NCBI RefSeq assembly: GCF_028682395.1
Contig: NZ_JANHLC010000005.1
Span: 186,001 to 250,000, forward strand
DNA from: Pseudomonas putida
GTDB lineage: Bacteria; Pseudomonadota; Gammaproteobacteria; Pseudomonadales; Pseudomonadaceae
DNA: 64,000 bases
Direction: 5' to 3'
A model generated the notes under the pieces. The model worked only from the letters and a program-made list of their open reading frames with translations. It was not told the origin of the DNA and did no database searches. Within the stretch, counting starts at the first letter, position 1. Every line of letters starts with the position of its first letter. Shown here in pieces: positions 10,669 through 20,760 of the stretch. The position numbers were made by a program, and so were the translations under genes.

Positions 10669-11730
10669 CTACGGCGCAAACAACTCCAGCTGCTCCACTC
10701 CCCCACGCAGATCCACCAGGCGCACGCCGACACCCAACAGGCGCACCGGTTTTGCACCGCGCTTGAAGGCCTGGCTCAACAACTGCTGATAGCTCTCCAA
10801 ATCCCGCCCGGCCCCAGCCTGCTCCAGAGTGGTCTGGGTAAAGTCGTGGAACTTGACCTTCACGAAGGGTTTACCGGGTCGATAGCTGCTGTCGATCCGC
10901 GCCAGGCGGCCGTCCAGACTGCTCAACAGCTCCGGCAGTTTATCCAGGCAACTGTCCAGGTCCGGCAGGTCCGTATCGAAGGTATTTTCAACACTGACCG
11001 ACTGCCGCCGACTGTCGTTATGCACCGCCCGCTCATCGATCCCCCAGGCGAGCCCCCACAGGCGCTCGCCAAAGCTGCCGAACTCGCGGGCCAGGGCCAG
11101 CTTGTTCCAGCCGCGTAAATCCACGCAATGGACAATCCCCAGGCGCCCGAGCTTGTCGGCAGTGACCTTGCCGACACCATGCAGCTTGCTGACCGGCAAC
11201 ACCGCAACAAAGTCCTCGACCTGATCGGGGGTAATCACAAACAGCCCGTTGGGTTTGTTCCAGTCGCTGGCGATCTTGGCCAGGAACTTGTTCGGCGCCA
11301 CACCGGCCGAAACGGTGATATGCAACTGCCGGGACACACGCCGCCGAATATCCTGGGCGATCCGTGTGGCACTCCCTGCAAAGTGCGGGCTATCGGAAAC
11401 GTCCAGATAGGCTTCATCCAGCGACAGCGGCTCGATCAGCTCGGTGTAATCGCGAAAGATCGCCTGGATTTCCTTAGACGCCTCTTTATAGGCGTCCATC
11501 CGCGGCTTGACGATTTCCAGATCCGGGCACAATTGCATGGCATGGCGCGAAGACATGGCCGAACGCACGCCAAAGGCCCGGGCTTCGTAATTGCAGGTAG
11601 CGATTACGCCCCGCCGGTCCGAGGATCCGCCCACCGCCATGGGCTTGCCAGCCAGGCGCGGGTCATCGCGCATCTCAATGGCAGCGTAGAAACAGTCACA
11701 GTCGATATGGATGATTTTGCGCTGCGTCAT
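10669..11730 (-). CDS. dinB: DNA polymerase IV (Y-family, DinB)
   Basis: A 353-residue SOS-induced error-prone translesion polymerase. It starts MTQRKIIHIDCDCFYAA, with the metal-binding Asp10 and steric-gate Phe14, followed by SLDEAYLD (catalytic Asp105, Glu106). The C-terminal little-finger domain ends in the short beta-clamp-binding peptide QLELFAP. The ATG at 11730 was chosen because the catalytic Asp must lie about residue 8-10; a longer reading would add about 110 unrelated residues. A LexA box lies 60 bp upstream. Confidence 0.96.
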   Translation of the reverse strand: MTQRKIIHIDCDCFYAAIEMRDDPRLAGKPMAVGGSSDRRGVIATCNYEARAFGVRSAMSSRHAMQLCPDLEIVKPRMDAYKEASKEIQAIFRDYTELIEPLSLDEAYLDVSDSPHFAGSATRIAQDIRRRVSRQLHITVSAGVAPNKFLAKIASDWNKPNGLFVITPDQVEDFVAVLPVSKLHGVGKVTADKLGRLGIVHCVDLRGWNKLALAREFGSFGERLWGLAWGIDERAVHNDSRRQSVSVENTFDTDLPDLDSCLDKLPELLSSLDGRLARIDSSYRPGKPFVKVKFHDFTQTTLEQAGAGRDLESYQQLLSQAFKRGAKPVRLLGVGVRLVDLRGGVEQLELFAP

Positions 11731-11789
11731 GACCGGCAGGGTTCTATGGAAGGCTAAAGGCGGCTCGGTACGCAGTATCTCACCGGGAA

Positions 11790-11805
11790 CTGTATATAGC
11801 ACCAG
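11790..11805 (-). promoter_or_regulatory. LexA (SOS) box upstream of dinB
   Basis: CTGTATATAGCACCAG fits the CTG-N10-CAG SOS box with the AT-rich core. It lies 60-75 bp upstream of the dinB start codon, consistent with damage-inducible control. Confidence 0.85.
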
Positions 11806-11982
11806 TAGTTTGATTCTTCCTACAGATGAGGTGGGAAAGCCCCTGCTCGAATATATTTTTTCAATTGAAATACCGTACTCAATAGAGAGCAAAGCCCCAC
11901 CGGTGCTGGCCGCAACGCCTCTCTCGCACCGAGGAAAAGCCCTAACCGATTGAACCAAAAAGGCTTTTCCCTGAATTAAGGT

Positions 11983-12010
11983 TTGACAGCCCGGCGGGAC
12001 TCTGTAGAAT
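11983..12010 (+). promoter_or_regulatory. sigma70 promoter of first initiator tRNA
   Basis: TTGACA (11983-11988) and TAGAAT (12005-12010) are spaced by 16 bp, and the -10 element ends 13 bp before the tRNA. It is a consensus-strength promoter as expected for a stable RNA gene. Confidence 0.85.
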
Positions 12011-12023
12011 GCCGACACACAGA

Positions 12024-12100
<77 letters not shown>

Positions 12101-12107
12101 AACATCA

Positions 12108-12138
12108 GAAAAGGCTACTCGAAAGAGTGGCCTTTTTT
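12108..12138 (+). terminator. Terminator of tRNA-fMet copy 1
   Basis: The hairpin AAGGCTACTC/GAGTGGCCTT is followed by a T-run 8 bp after the tRNA. Confidence 0.85.
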
Positions 12139-12195
12139 GTGCGTGAGGGTTTTGTCCGCGCCAAGGGTTATTTCAGAGCGATTGCGGATTAAAGG

Positions 12196-12223
12196 TTGAC
12201 ACTCATTCGTCTGCCTGTAGAAT
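12196..12223 (+). promoter_or_regulatory. sigma70 promoter of second initiator tRNA
   Basis: TTGACA (12196-12201) and TAGAAT (12218-12223) with a 16-bp spacer, the same architecture as for copy 1. Each tRNA therefore has its own promoter and terminator. Confidence 0.85.
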
Positions 12224-12237
12224 GCGCGCCACACAGA

Positions 12238-12314
<77 letters not shown>

Positions 12315-12323
12315 AACATCAAG

Positions 12324-12352
12324 AAAGGCTACTCGAAAGAGTGGCCTTTTTT
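12324..12352 (+). terminator. Terminator of tRNA-fMet copy 2
   Basis: The same AAGGCTACTC/GAGTGGCCTT hairpin and T-tract as after copy 1. Confidence 0.85.
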
Positions 12353-12593
12353 GTGTCCGATGAAAAAGTTCTGTCTTTCAATGACCTGAATGAAACGTCG
12401 ACAGCAATTTCACAAATAACACCTTTATCAGCAGCTATGCTTTGTAGCCATGACCGCCCTCCCCCCAATTGCGCGGTGTGGCCGCCTCGGCGAAGCTCGC
12501 TCGACAGGCAGGCATTTCAAAATATTTCTGCATAGGGATTGGTAACTTGGCTGGATACCTCCATCCTGTTGCGCACCATCCAAGAGGTGATTG

Positions 12594-15236
12594 ATGCGCA
12601 CCAACTCGTTCGAACCACAAGACTCCGTCACCGCGATGCACCCCGTAGCACCTCACCGTCTGCGTTTGCTTGAGTGGCTTAGCCAATACCGCCAGCCCGT
12701 CGGCATCGGTGTCACGCTACTGCTGTTCGCCATTGCCCTGATCGCCTGTCGCCATCTGCTGATCGAGCTGGACCTCAATGCCCTGCGCGACTCGATTCTG
12801 GAGGTGCCCAAGCCGGCACTGTTCGGCGCCCTGGCAGCCACCGCTGTCGGCTTTATCGTGCTACTGGGCTATGAATGGTCCGCCAGCCGCTATGCCGGCG
12901 TGACCTTGCCGCCGCGCACCCTGGCCTTTGGCGGGTTTACTGCCTTCGCCATCGGCAATGCCATTGGCCTGTCGCTACTGTCCGGCGGCTCGGTGCGCTA
13001 TCGCCTGTATGCGCGCCACGGCCTTGGGGCGTCCGACGTTGCCCATATGACGCTGTTTGCCAGCCTGTCCCTGGGCTGCGCCCTGCCGCCACTGGCCGCC
13101 CTCGCCACCCTGAGCAATCTGCCGGCCGCTGCCGCCGCCTTGCGCCTGCCCGCGCCTTTGCTGGGTGGCATTGCCGTGGCGATCCTGGCACTCGGCGCCC
13201 TGCTGGCCGTTGGCATCTATCGCCGGCGCCTCCCGGAACAGCCCGAACCCGACAACCTGCTGGTTCGGGTCGGGCGTCGCACCCTGCGCCTGCCGGGCCC
13301 GCGCCTGACCCTGCTGCAACTGTTTATCACCGCCCTCGACGTCGCCGCCGCCGCCACCGTGCTTTACCTGCTGCTGCCAGAAGCGCCGCCCTTTGGCGCC
13401 TTTATCCTGGTCTACCTGCTCGCTCTGGCGGCCGGTGTGCTCAGCCATGTACCGGGTGGTGTCGGGGTGTTCGAGGCGATCCTGCTCGCCGCCTTTGCCA
13501 ACACCCTGGGCGCAGCGCCCCTGGCAGCGGCCCTGCTGCTCTATCGCCTGATCTATGTGCTGCTGCCGCTGCTGGTAGCCTGCATCATGCTGCTGGTCAA
13601 CGAAGCCGTACGCCTGCTCCCCAGTCGCCAGACCCTGCGCGTGGCCTCCGGCCTGGCCGCCCCGGTGCTGTCCATCTTAGTGTTTCTCTCCGGGGTGGTC
13701 CTGCTCTTCTCCGGCGCGACACCGGAGATCGACACCCGCCTGGAACACATCGGCTTCCTGATTCCCCACCGCCTGATCGACGCCTCGCACTTTGGCGCCA
13801 GCCTGATCGGCGTACTCTGCCTGCTGCTCGCCCAGGGCCTGCGTCGGCGCCTGTCAGCCGCCTGGATGCTGACCACCATTCTGCTGCTGGTCGGCGCCCT
13901 GCTCTCGCTGCTCAAAGGCTTCGACTGGGAAGAAGCGTCCCTGATGATTCTGACCGCCAGCCTGCTGGCGCTGTTTCGGCGCGCTTTCTATCGCCCCAGC
14001 CGCTTGACCGAAGTGCCCTTCTCGCCGCTTTATCTAATGGCCAGCCTCTGCGTCCTGGGCGCCTCGATCTGGCTGCTGCTGTTCGCCTATCAGGATGTGC
14101 CCTACAGCCATCAGTTGTGGTGGCAGTTCACCCTTGATGCCGATGCGCCGCGCGGCCTGCGCTCGCTGCTCGGCGCGGCAGTGCTGTTGGTCGTGGTGTC
14201 CCTGACCTGGCTGTTGCGCACCGCACGCCCGGTGATCCACCTGCCGACTTCGCAGGAGCTGGATCGGGCAGCCAAGATCCTGATGGCCTCCGACCAGCCC
14301 GACGGCGGCCTGGCGCTGACCGGCGACAAGGCCCTGCTGTTCCACCCCAATGACAATGCCTTCCTGATGTATGCACGTCGCGGCCGCAGCCTGGTGGCGC
14401 TGTATGACCCAATCGGCCCGCCCCAGCAGCGCGCCGAGCTGATCTGGCAGTTTCGCGACCTCTGCGACCTGCACCACGCGCGCCCGGTGTTCTACCAGGT
14501 CCGCGCGGAGAACCTGCCCTACTACATGGATATCGGCCTGACCGCGATCAAGCTCGGCGAGGAAGCCCGCGTGGACTTGCGCCGCTTCGATCTGGAAGCC
14601 AAGGGCAAGGAGATGAAGGACCTGCGCTACACCTGGAACCGGGGCGGCCGCGACGGCCTGTCCCTGGAGATCCACGAGCCCGGCCATGCGCCGATGGATG
14701 AGCTCAAGGTCATCTCCGACGCCTGGCTGACCGGCAAGAATGTCCGCGAGAAAGGCTTCTCCCTGGGCCGCTTCAGCGAGTCCTATATCCAGCATTTTCG
14801 CGTCGCGGTGATCCGCTTCGAAGGGCGCCCGGTAGCCTTTGCCAACCTGCTCGAGACCTACAGCCATGAGTTGGCCAGCCTCGATCTGATGCGCGCCCAT
14901 CCGGACGCACCCAAGCTGACCATGGAATTCATGATGGTCGGCCTGATCCTCCATTACAAAGAGCATGGCTACGCCCGCTTCAGCCTGGGCATGGTCCCAC
15001 TCTCGGGGCTGCAACCACGCCGGGGCGCGCCGCTGACCCAGCGCCTGGGCTCGATGGTCTTTCGCCGCGGCGAACAACTCTATAACTTCCAGGGCCTGCG
15101 CCGCTTCAAGGACAAGTTCCAGCCGGACTGGGAACCCCGTTACATGGCCGTCCCCGCTGGGCTCGACCCGCTGGTCGCTCTGGCCGATACCGCTGCCCTG
15201 ATCGCGGGTGGCTTGACTGGATTGGTGAAACGCTGA
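12594..15236 (+). CDS. mprF: MprF-type aminoacyl-phosphatidylglycerol synthase/flippase
   Basis: An 880-residue inner-membrane protein. The N-terminal flippase part has about 14 transmembrane segments (20-545), including the LAAGVLSHVPGGVGVFEAIL motif near 285. A cytosolic C-terminal DUF2156 GNAT-like synthase domain (about 550-870) transfers Ala or Lys from aminoacyl-tRNA to phosphatidylglycerol, lowering membrane charge and raising resistance to cationic peptides. In P. aeruginosa the equivalent enzyme is an alanyl-PG synthase. The ATG at 12594 has an AGAGGTG site 6 nt upstream and is preferred over TTG 12591. The stop overlaps the virJ start by one base. Confidence 0.93.
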   Translation: MRTNSFEPQDSVTAMHPVAPHRLRLLEWLSQYRQPVGIGVTLLLFAIALIACRHLLIELDLNALRDSILEVPKPALFGALAATAVGFIVLLGYEWSASRYAGVTLPPRTLAFGGFTAFAIGNAIGLSLLSGGSVRYRLYARHGLGASDVAHMTLFASLSLGCALPPLAALATLSNLPAAAAALRLPAPLLGGIAVAILALGALLAVGIYRRRLPEQPEPDNLLVRVGRRTLRLPGPRLTLLQLFITALDVAAAATVLYLLLPEAPPFGAFILVYLLALAAGVLSHVPGGVGVFEAILLAAFANTLGAAPLAAALLLYRLIYVLLPLLVACIMLLVNEAVRLLPSRQTLRVASGLAAPVLSILVFLSGVVLLFSGATPEIDTRLEHIGFLIPHRLIDASHFGASLIGVLCLLLAQGLRRRLSAAWMLTTILLLVGALLSLLKGFDWEEASLMILTASLLALFRRAFYRPSRLTEVPFSPLYLMASLCVLGASIWLLLFAYQDVPYSHQLWWQFTLDADAPRGLRSLLGAAVLLVVVSLTWLLRTARPVIHLPTSQELDRAAKILMASDQPDGGLALTGDKALLFHPNDNAFLMYARRGRSLVALYDPIGPPQQRAELIWQFRDLCDLHHARPVFYQVRAENLPYYMDIGLTAIKLGEEARVDLRRFDLEAKGKEMKDLRYTWNRGGRDGLSLEIHEPGHAPMDELKVISDAWLTGKNVREKGFSLGRFSESYIQHFRVAVIRFEGRPVAFANLLETYSHELASLDLMRAHPDAPKLTMEFMMVGLILHYKEHGYARFSLGMVPLSGLQPRRGAPLTQRLGSMVFRRGEQLYNFQGLRRFKDKFQPDWEPRYMAVPAGLDPLVALADTAALIAGGLTGLVKR

Positions 15237-16507
15237 TGATTCGACGCTCCTGGTGGTATGTAGTGGTCATTGTGGTGCTGGTCGCGCTGGCGGCAGGTGG
15301 CTATTGGTTCTGGAATCGGCCGGCCCCGGAACCCCGGGTCGACCATCTGCCCCAAGCGGACGGTTCCAGCCTGACGCTGGTAGTGCCTGGCACCCAGGCC
15401 CGCGCCCAGGTGATCGTCGCCACGCTGAGCGAGGACGCCTTGAGCGACAAGCAACTGGTAGCCCTGAGCCGTGGCGGTTCGGCCCGCATCGTTCAAGTGA
15501 TCCTGCCCAAGGACGACTGCGCCCTGCAACAAACCGCCCTGGCCAGCGCCCAGCAGCAATTGCAGGGCCCGGCCACGCTGGTCAGCGGTATTGGCCCGGG
15601 GGCATCCCTGGCGTGGAACTGGCTGGCGAACCAGAACAACGACAAGGCCCAGGCCGTGTCGGTGGGTTTTCTGCTGGAACAACCCGGCTGCAAGACCCCA
15701 GCCGCGCAAAGTGCTGCCCATGGCCACTGGCTGGTCGCCTGGAACGATTGGCCGGACGACACCAGCGCGGCCTTCGTACGCAACCAGGCCAATGCCGAAA
15801 CCAGCATCAGCGACTATGACGTCCACCTGCCACAGGTACTGAGCAATGAACTGCGCAAGCTGCTGGTCGGCTCGGAAAACGGCGGCCTGAATATCCCGGT
15901 GGTGGAAGTCCCGGCCGGCCAGACCACCGACACCCTGACCCTGTTTCTCTCCGGCGATGGCGGCTGGCGCGACCTGGATCGTGACGTGGCGGGCGAGATG
16001 GCGAAGATCGGCTACCCCGTGGTCGGTATCGACACCCTGCGCTACTACTGGCAGCACAAAAGCCCCGAGCAGAGCGCCAGCGACCTGACCGAGCTGATGC
16101 AGCACTATCGACAGAAGTGGGGCATCAAGCGCTTCGTTCTGACCGGCTACTCCTTCGGCGCCGATGTCCTGCCCGCCATCTACAACAACCTGCCGGCGAC
16201 TGAACAGCAGCGGGTCGATGCCGTGATCCTGCTGGCCTTCGCCCGCAGTGGCAGCTTCGAGATCCATGTCGACGGCTGGCTCGGCAAGGCCGGCATGGAA
16301 ACCGACACGGGCCCGGACATGGCCAAGCTCCCGGCAGCCAAGGTGCTGTGCATCTATGGCGTGGAAGAAGTCGATGAAAGCGGCTGCACCACCAAGACCG
16401 CCGTGGGCGAGGCCATGAAGCTGCCAGGCGGGCATCACTTCGACGAGAACTACCCGGCCCTGGCCCAGCGCCTGGTCGAGGCGATCAAGAAACGCCAGGG
16501 CAACTGA
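15236..16507 (+). CDS. virJ: AcvB/VirJ-family periplasmic serine hydrolase, putative aminoacyl-PG hydrolase
   Basis: The 423-residue protein has an N-terminal membrane anchor (VVVIVVLVALAAGGYWFW) and then a periplasmic part. The C-terminal alpha/beta hydrolase (about 225-423) carries the nucleophile elbow GYSFGAD near 303-309, the oxyanion-type LFLSGDGGWRDLD segment, and a late His in PGGHHFDE. The family includes PA0919, which hydrolyses alanyl-phosphatidylglycerol in the periplasm. Translational coupling to mprF (TGATG overlap) pairs a lipid-modifying synthase with its likely eraser. Confidence 0.88.
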   Translation: MIRRSWWYVVVIVVLVALAAGGYWFWNRPAPEPRVDHLPQADGSSLTLVVPGTQARAQVIVATLSEDALSDKQLVALSRGGSARIVQVILPKDDCALQQTALASAQQQLQGPATLVSGIGPGASLAWNWLANQNNDKAQAVSVGFLLEQPGCKTPAAQSAAHGHWLVAWNDWPDDTSAAFVRNQANAETSISDYDVHLPQVLSNELRKLLVGSENGGLNIPVVEVPAGQTTDTLTLFLSGDGGWRDLDRDVAGEMAKIGYPVVGIDTLRYYWQHKSPEQSASDLTELMQHYRQKWGIKRFVLTGYSFGADVLPAIYNNLPATEQQRVDAVILLAFARSGSFEIHVDGWLGKAGMETDTGPDMAKLPAAKVLCIYGVEEVDESGCTTKTAVGEAMKLPGGHHFDENYPALAQRLVEAIKKRQGN

Positions 16508-16529
16508 AGCCCCCCCCTACCCCAAAAAC

Positions 16530-16566
16530 AAAAGCCCCCGCTGCCACAAGGCAACGGGGGGCTTTT
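16530..16566. terminator. Bidirectional intrinsic terminator
   Basis: AAAAGCCCCCG...CGGGGGGCTTTT stem-loop between the convergent virJ (+) and kup (-) genes. Confidence 0.85.
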
Positions 16567-16592
16567 ACTTAGGGGCCTGGATCCTGCCCACG

Positions 16593-18494
16593 CTACATCT
16601 CGACCTGGGTCCCCAACTCGATCACCCGATTGACCGGCAGTTTGAAGAACCGCAGGTTGCCGTTGGCGTTCTTCAACATAAAGGCGAACAGGGCCTCGCG
16701 CCAACGGGCCATGCCCACCAGCTTGGAAGCGATCACCGTCTCGCGACTCAGGAAATAGGTGGTCCGCATCGGGCTGAAATCCAGCTCATCAAGATGGCAC
16801 AGCTTCAGCGCCTCGGGCACATCCGGCTCGTCGGTAAAGCCAAAGTGCAGGATCACCCGGAAGAAGCCCTCGCCATAGGCGTCCACCTCGAAACGACGCT
16901 GGGCCGGCACCCGCGGAATATCCTCGTAGACCACCGTCAACAGCACCACCTGCTCATGCAGCACCTGGTTATGCAGCAGGTTATGCAGCAAGGCATGGGG
17001 GACGGCATCCGGGCGCGCGGTCAGGAACACCGCCGTGCCCTGCACTCGGTGAGGCGGCTGTACGCGGATACTGCTGATAAAGATCGGCAGTGGCAGCCCG
17101 CCTTCGTCCAGGCGATCGACCAGCAGCTCCTTGCCGCGTTTCCAGGTGGTCATCAGGATAAACAGCACAATCCCCGCCAGCACCGGGAAGGCCCCGCCCT
17201 GGACGATCTTCGGCACGTTGGCGGCGAAGAACAGCCCGTCGACCAGGAGAAAGCCGATCAGTACCGGCACGGCCAGCAGCGGTGGCCATTTCCACAGCAG
17301 CAACATCACCGCCGAGACCAGGATGCTGGTGATCAGCATGGTTCCCGTTACGGCAACGCCATAGGCCGAAGCCAGGGCCCCGGAAGACTCGAACCCCAGC
17401 ACCAGCAGGATCACGCCCACCATCAGCGACCAGTTCACCGCCCCGATATAGATCTGCCCCTGCTCCGCACTGGAGGTGTGCTGGATATGCATGCGTGGGA
17501 TATAGCCCAGTTGGATCGCCTGGCGCGTCAGGGAAAAGGCCCCGGAAATCACGGCCTGCGAGGCAATCACCGTGGCCAGTGTCGCCAGGCCCACCAATGG
17601 CAGCAGGGCCCAGCTCGGCGCCAGCAGATAGAAGGGGTTGCGCGCCGCCTCAGGGTTGCCCAGCAACAAGGCGCCCTGGCCAAAGTAGTTGAGCACCAGG
17701 GCCGGCAGGACCAGGGCGAACCAGGCCCGGGCAATGGGCTTGCGGCCAAAATGGCCCATGTCGGCGTACAGGGCTTCGGCGCCGGTCAAGGCCAGCACCA
17801 CCGCGCCCAGGATCGCCACGCCCATGCCCGGATGGACGATAAAGAAGCGCACGGCCCAGACCGGATTGAGTGCATTGAGGACGGCGGGATACTGCACGAT
17901 GCCATGCACACCCAGGACACCCAGCACCACGAACCACAGGACCATGACCGGGCCGAACAGCTTGCCGATTCGGTCGGTGCCGTGCTTCTGGATCAGGAAT
18001 AGCCCCACCAGCACGATCAGCGCCAGCGGCACGACCCAGTGCTCCAGCCCGTCGAATGCCAACTCCATGCCTTCCACCGCCGACAGGACCGAGATCGCCG
18101 GGGTGATCATACTGTCGCCATAGAACAGCGACGCGCCGATCAGCCCGAGAATCACCAGCACCACCCGCAAGCGCGGATACGGCGCCGCTGCGCGCCGGGC
18201 CAGCGCCGTCAGGGCCATGATACCGCCCTCGCCCTGATTGTCGGCTCGTAGGATAAACAACACGTACTTGATCGAAACGACCCACACCAGCGACCAGAAA
18301 ATCAGCGCCAGAATACCGAAGACACCGTCATGGTTGACCGGCACACCGTAGTTACCCGAAAACACCTCCTTGAGGGTGTACAACGGGCTGGTGCCGATAT
18401 CGCCATAGACCACTCCCACCGCTGCGACCAACATGCCCAGCGGCTTTGCCGCCGTATGCCCGTCCTGCGCCACGTGACTGCTTGCCTGACCCAT
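16593..18494 (-). CDS. kup: Kup-family low-affinity potassium uptake protein
   Basis: A 633-residue membrane protein with about 12 transmembrane segments in the first 430 residues and a hydrophilic C-terminal domain. The Kup signature [17 protein letters not shown] occurs near residue 27, with a second conserved segment [18 protein letters not shown] near 125. It imports K+ with protons. It is divergent from rimO across a 280-bp gap. Confidence 0.96.
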   Translation of the reverse strand: MGQASSHVAQDGHTAAKPLGMLVAAVGVVYGDIGTSPLYTLKEVFSGNYGVPVNHDGVFGILALIFWSLVWVVSIKYVLFILRADNQGEGGIMALTALARRAAAPYPRLRVVLVILGLIGASLFYGDSMITPAISVLSAVEGMELAFDGLEHWVVPLALIVLVGLFLIQKHGTDRIGKLFGPVMVLWFVVLGVLGVHGIVQYPAVLNALNPVWAVRFFIVHPGMGVAILGAVVLALTGAEALYADMGHFGRKPIARAWFALVLPALVLNYFGQGALLLGNPEAARNPFYLLAPSWALLPLVGLATLATVIASQAVISGAFSLTRQAIQLGYIPRMHIQHTSSAEQGQIYIGAVNWSLMVGVILLVLGFESSGALASAYGVAVTGTMLITSILVSAVMLLLWKWPPLLAVPVLIGFLLVDGLFFAANVPKIVQGGAFPVLAGIVLFILMTTWKRGKELLVDRLDEGGLPLPIFISSIRVQPPHRVQGTAVFLTARPDAVPHALLHNLLHNQVLHEQVVLLTVVYEDIPRVPAQRRFEVDAYGEGFFRVILHFGFTDEPDVPEALKLCHLDELDFSPMRTTYFLSRETVIASKLVGMARWREALFAFMLKNANGNLRFFKLPVNRVIELGTQVEM

Positions 18495-18774
18495 CCATTA
18501 CTCCTACAACCCAGACCGAGGCTTCGTGAAGAAGCACTATGCTTTGCGGTGCAGCAAGCGTTGCTTTTATGGCAAAGGCTGACGATTGATCAGCCCTGTA
18601 AAGACGCACTGGCGCAACGCGGCGAAGCATAGCGCAGCACTCGTCGTATTTCCCTGCATAAAGCTGGTCAAGTGCGTTGCCCATCGCTAGAATTGCGCAC
18701 TTTTTGATCAGAGGCGCGCCAAGCGCCCACTCGTCGTACCCGTGCGGCGGCGTCAACAAACACCGAGGTTAGCC

Positions 18775-20112
18775 ATGTCCACCGTCTCCACGCCTGCCGT
18801 CCCCAAGGTCGGTTTTGTCTCCCTGGGTTGCCCCAAGGCCCTGGTCGACTCCGAGCGCATCCTTACCCAACTGCGCATGGAAGGCTATGAAGTCGTGTCC
18901 ACCTACCAGGACGCCGACGTCGTGGTGGTCAACACCTGTGGCTTTATCGACAGCGCCAAGGCCGAATCCCTGGAAGTGATCGGCGAAGCGATCAAGGAAA
19001 ACGGCAAGGTGATCGTCACCGGTTGCATGGGCGTGGAAGAAGGCAATATCCGCAACGTTCACCCCAGCGTACTGGCCGTCACCGGCCCACAGCAGTACGA
19101 GCAGGTGGTCAACGCCGTCCACGAAGTGGTGCCGCCACGCCAGGACCACAACCCACTGATCGACCTCGTACCGCCCCAGGGCATCAAGCTGACGCCACGC
19201 CACTACGCCTACCTGAAGATTTCCGAAGGCTGCAACCACAGCTGCAGCTTCTGCATCATCCCGTCGATGCGCGGCAAGCTGGTCAGCCGGCCGCTCGGTG
19301 ATGTCCTCGACGAGGCCCAGCGCCTGGTCAAATCCGGCGTCAAGGAACTGCTGGTGATCTCCCAGGACACCAGCGCCTACGGCGTCGATGTCAAATACCG
19401 CACTGGCTTCTGGAACGGCGCCCCGGTCAAGACCCGCATGACCGAGTTGTGCGAAGCGCTTTCCAGCCTCGGCGTCTGGGTCCGCCTGCACTATGTCTAC
19501 CCGTACCCGCACGTGGACGAGCTGATCCCGCTGATGGCGGCCGGCAAGATCCTGCCGTACCTGGACATCCCCTTCCAGCACGCCAGCCCGAAAGTGCTCA
19601 AGGCCATGAAACGCCCGGCCTTCGAAGACAAGACCCTGGCCCGGATCAAGAACTGGCGCCAGATCTGCCCGGAACTGATCATCCGCTCGACCTTTATCGT
19701 CGGCTTCCCCGGTGAAACCGAAGAAGACTTCCAGTACCTGCTCGACTGGCTGACCGAAGCCCAGCTCGACCGCGTCGGCTGCTTCCAGTACTCCCCAGTG
19801 GAAGGCGCGCCGGCCAATGACCTGGACCTGGAAATCGTCCCGGACGAGATCAAGCAGGACCGTTGGGAGCGTTTCATGGCCCACCAGCAGGAAATCAGTG
19901 CTGCACGCCTGCAAATGCGCGTTGGCAAGGAAATCGAAGTGCTGATCGACGAAGTCGACGAACAGGGCGCGGTAGGCCGCTGCTTCTTCGACGCGCCGGA
20001 AATCGACGGCAACGTGTTTATCGACAGCCCTAAAGACCTCAAGCCCGGCGACAAGGTCTGGTGCCGCGTCACCGACGCCGACGAGTACGACCTCTGGGCT
20101 GAAACGATCTAA
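18775..20112 (+). CDS. rimO: Ribosomal protein S12 methylthiotransferase RimO
   Basis: A 445-residue radical-SAM enzyme that adds a methylthio group to a conserved Asp of ribosomal protein S12. Domains run N-terminal UPF0004 (about 9-120, starting [16 protein letters not shown]), radical SAM with C153-X3-C157-X2-C160, and a C-terminal TRAM domain (about 375-445). The ATG at 18775 was chosen because the UPF0004 domain begins right after it and an AGGTTAG-type site precedes it. Confidence 0.97.
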   Translation: MSTVSTPAVPKVGFVSLGCPKALVDSERILTQLRMEGYEVVSTYQDADVVVVNTCGFIDSAKAESLEVIGEAIKENGKVIVTGCMGVEEGNIRNVHPSVLAVTGPQQYEQVVNAVHEVVPPRQDHNPLIDLVPPQGIKLTPRHYAYLKISEGCNHSCSFCIIPSMRGKLVSRPLGDVLDEAQRLVKSGVKELLVISQDTSAYGVDVKYRTGFWNGAPVKTRMTELCEALSSLGVWVRLHYVYPYPHVDELIPLMAAGKILPYLDIPFQHASPKVLKAMKRPAFEDKTLARIKNWRQICPELIIRSTFIVGFPGETEEDFQYLLDWLTEAQLDRVGCFQYSPVEGAPANDLDLEIVPDEIKQDRWERFMAHQQEISAARLQMRVGKEIEVLIDEVDEQGAVGRCFFDAPEIDGNVFIDSPKDLKPGDKVWCRVTDADEYDLWAETI

Positions 20113-20128
20113 GTACGGCCCCCATGGG

Positions 20129-20164
20129 AAAAGCCCTGCCGCACATGCGGCGGGGCTTTTTTTT
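20129..20164 (+). terminator. Intrinsic terminator after rimO
   Basis: AAAAGCCCTGCCGC...GCGGCGGGGC stem followed by eight T residues. Confidence 0.9.
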
Positions 20165-20223
20165 GCAGCTATGGTTGAGTTCAATAGGCGACTTTTCGCG
20201 CCATCACTCAGGAGTACTGCGGC

Positions 20224-20682
20224 ATGGGGCACCATTCGGTTATCCATACACCGAAGCCATCGGACTACGAAGAACTGGTCAATGTCTGGGAGGCGTCGGT
20301 ACGTGCCACCCATGATTTCCTACCGGACAGCTACATCACCCTGCTGCGAGAGCTGGTGCGAGATCGCTACCTGGACGCGGTCATGCTCATCTGCTGCAAG
20401 GACGAGCGCCAGCACATCAGCGGTTTCGCCGGCGTGGCTGCCGGCAAAGTCGAAATGCTCTTTATCCACCCCGACCAGCGTGGTCAGGGGCTGGGCAAGC
20501 AGCTACTCGACTATGCGGTCCACCACCTCAATGCCGACGAGCTCGACGTCAACGAGCAGAACCCTCAGGCACTGGGCTTCTATCTCAAGCAGGGCTTTGA
20601 AATCATCGGTCGCTCCGAGATCGATGGCATGGGCCAGCCCTACCCGCTGCTGCATATGCGCCTGAAATCCGCAGCCGCCTAG
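20224..20682 (+). CDS. yjaB: GNAT family N-acetyltransferase (YjaB-like)
   Basis: A 152-residue single-domain GNAT enzyme. The acetyl-CoA loop GQGLGKQLL is near residue 91, preceded by the strand VEMLFIHPDQRG. The ALGFYLKQGFEIIGR segment is typical of motif B. The N-terminus (VWEASVRATHDFL) and C-terminus (GQPYPLLHM) closely resemble what I know of E. coli YjaB. Substrate unknown. Confidence 0.85.
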   Translation: MGHHSVIHTPKPSDYEELVNVWEASVRATHDFLPDSYITLLRELVRDRYLDAVMLICCKDERQHISGFAGVAAGKVEMLFIHPDQRGQGLGKQLLDYAVHHLNADELDVNEQNPQALGFYLKQGFEIIGRSEIDGMGQPYPLLHMRLKSAAA

Positions 20683-20711
20683 CCGGCTTCGCGCGCAAGC
20701 TCGCGTCTATC
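20683..20711. repeat. Degenerate REP-like element
   Basis: GGCTTCGCGCGCAAGCTCGCG between two genes resembles the core of the extragenic palindromic (REP) elements common in fluorescent pseudomonads (GCGAGCTTGCTCGCGAAG type). Only one partial unit is present. Confidence 0.4.
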
Positions 20712-20760
20712 GGGGGGAACAAGGGTACAATGGCCGCCCCCCTTTGCTACGGCCGTCGTC

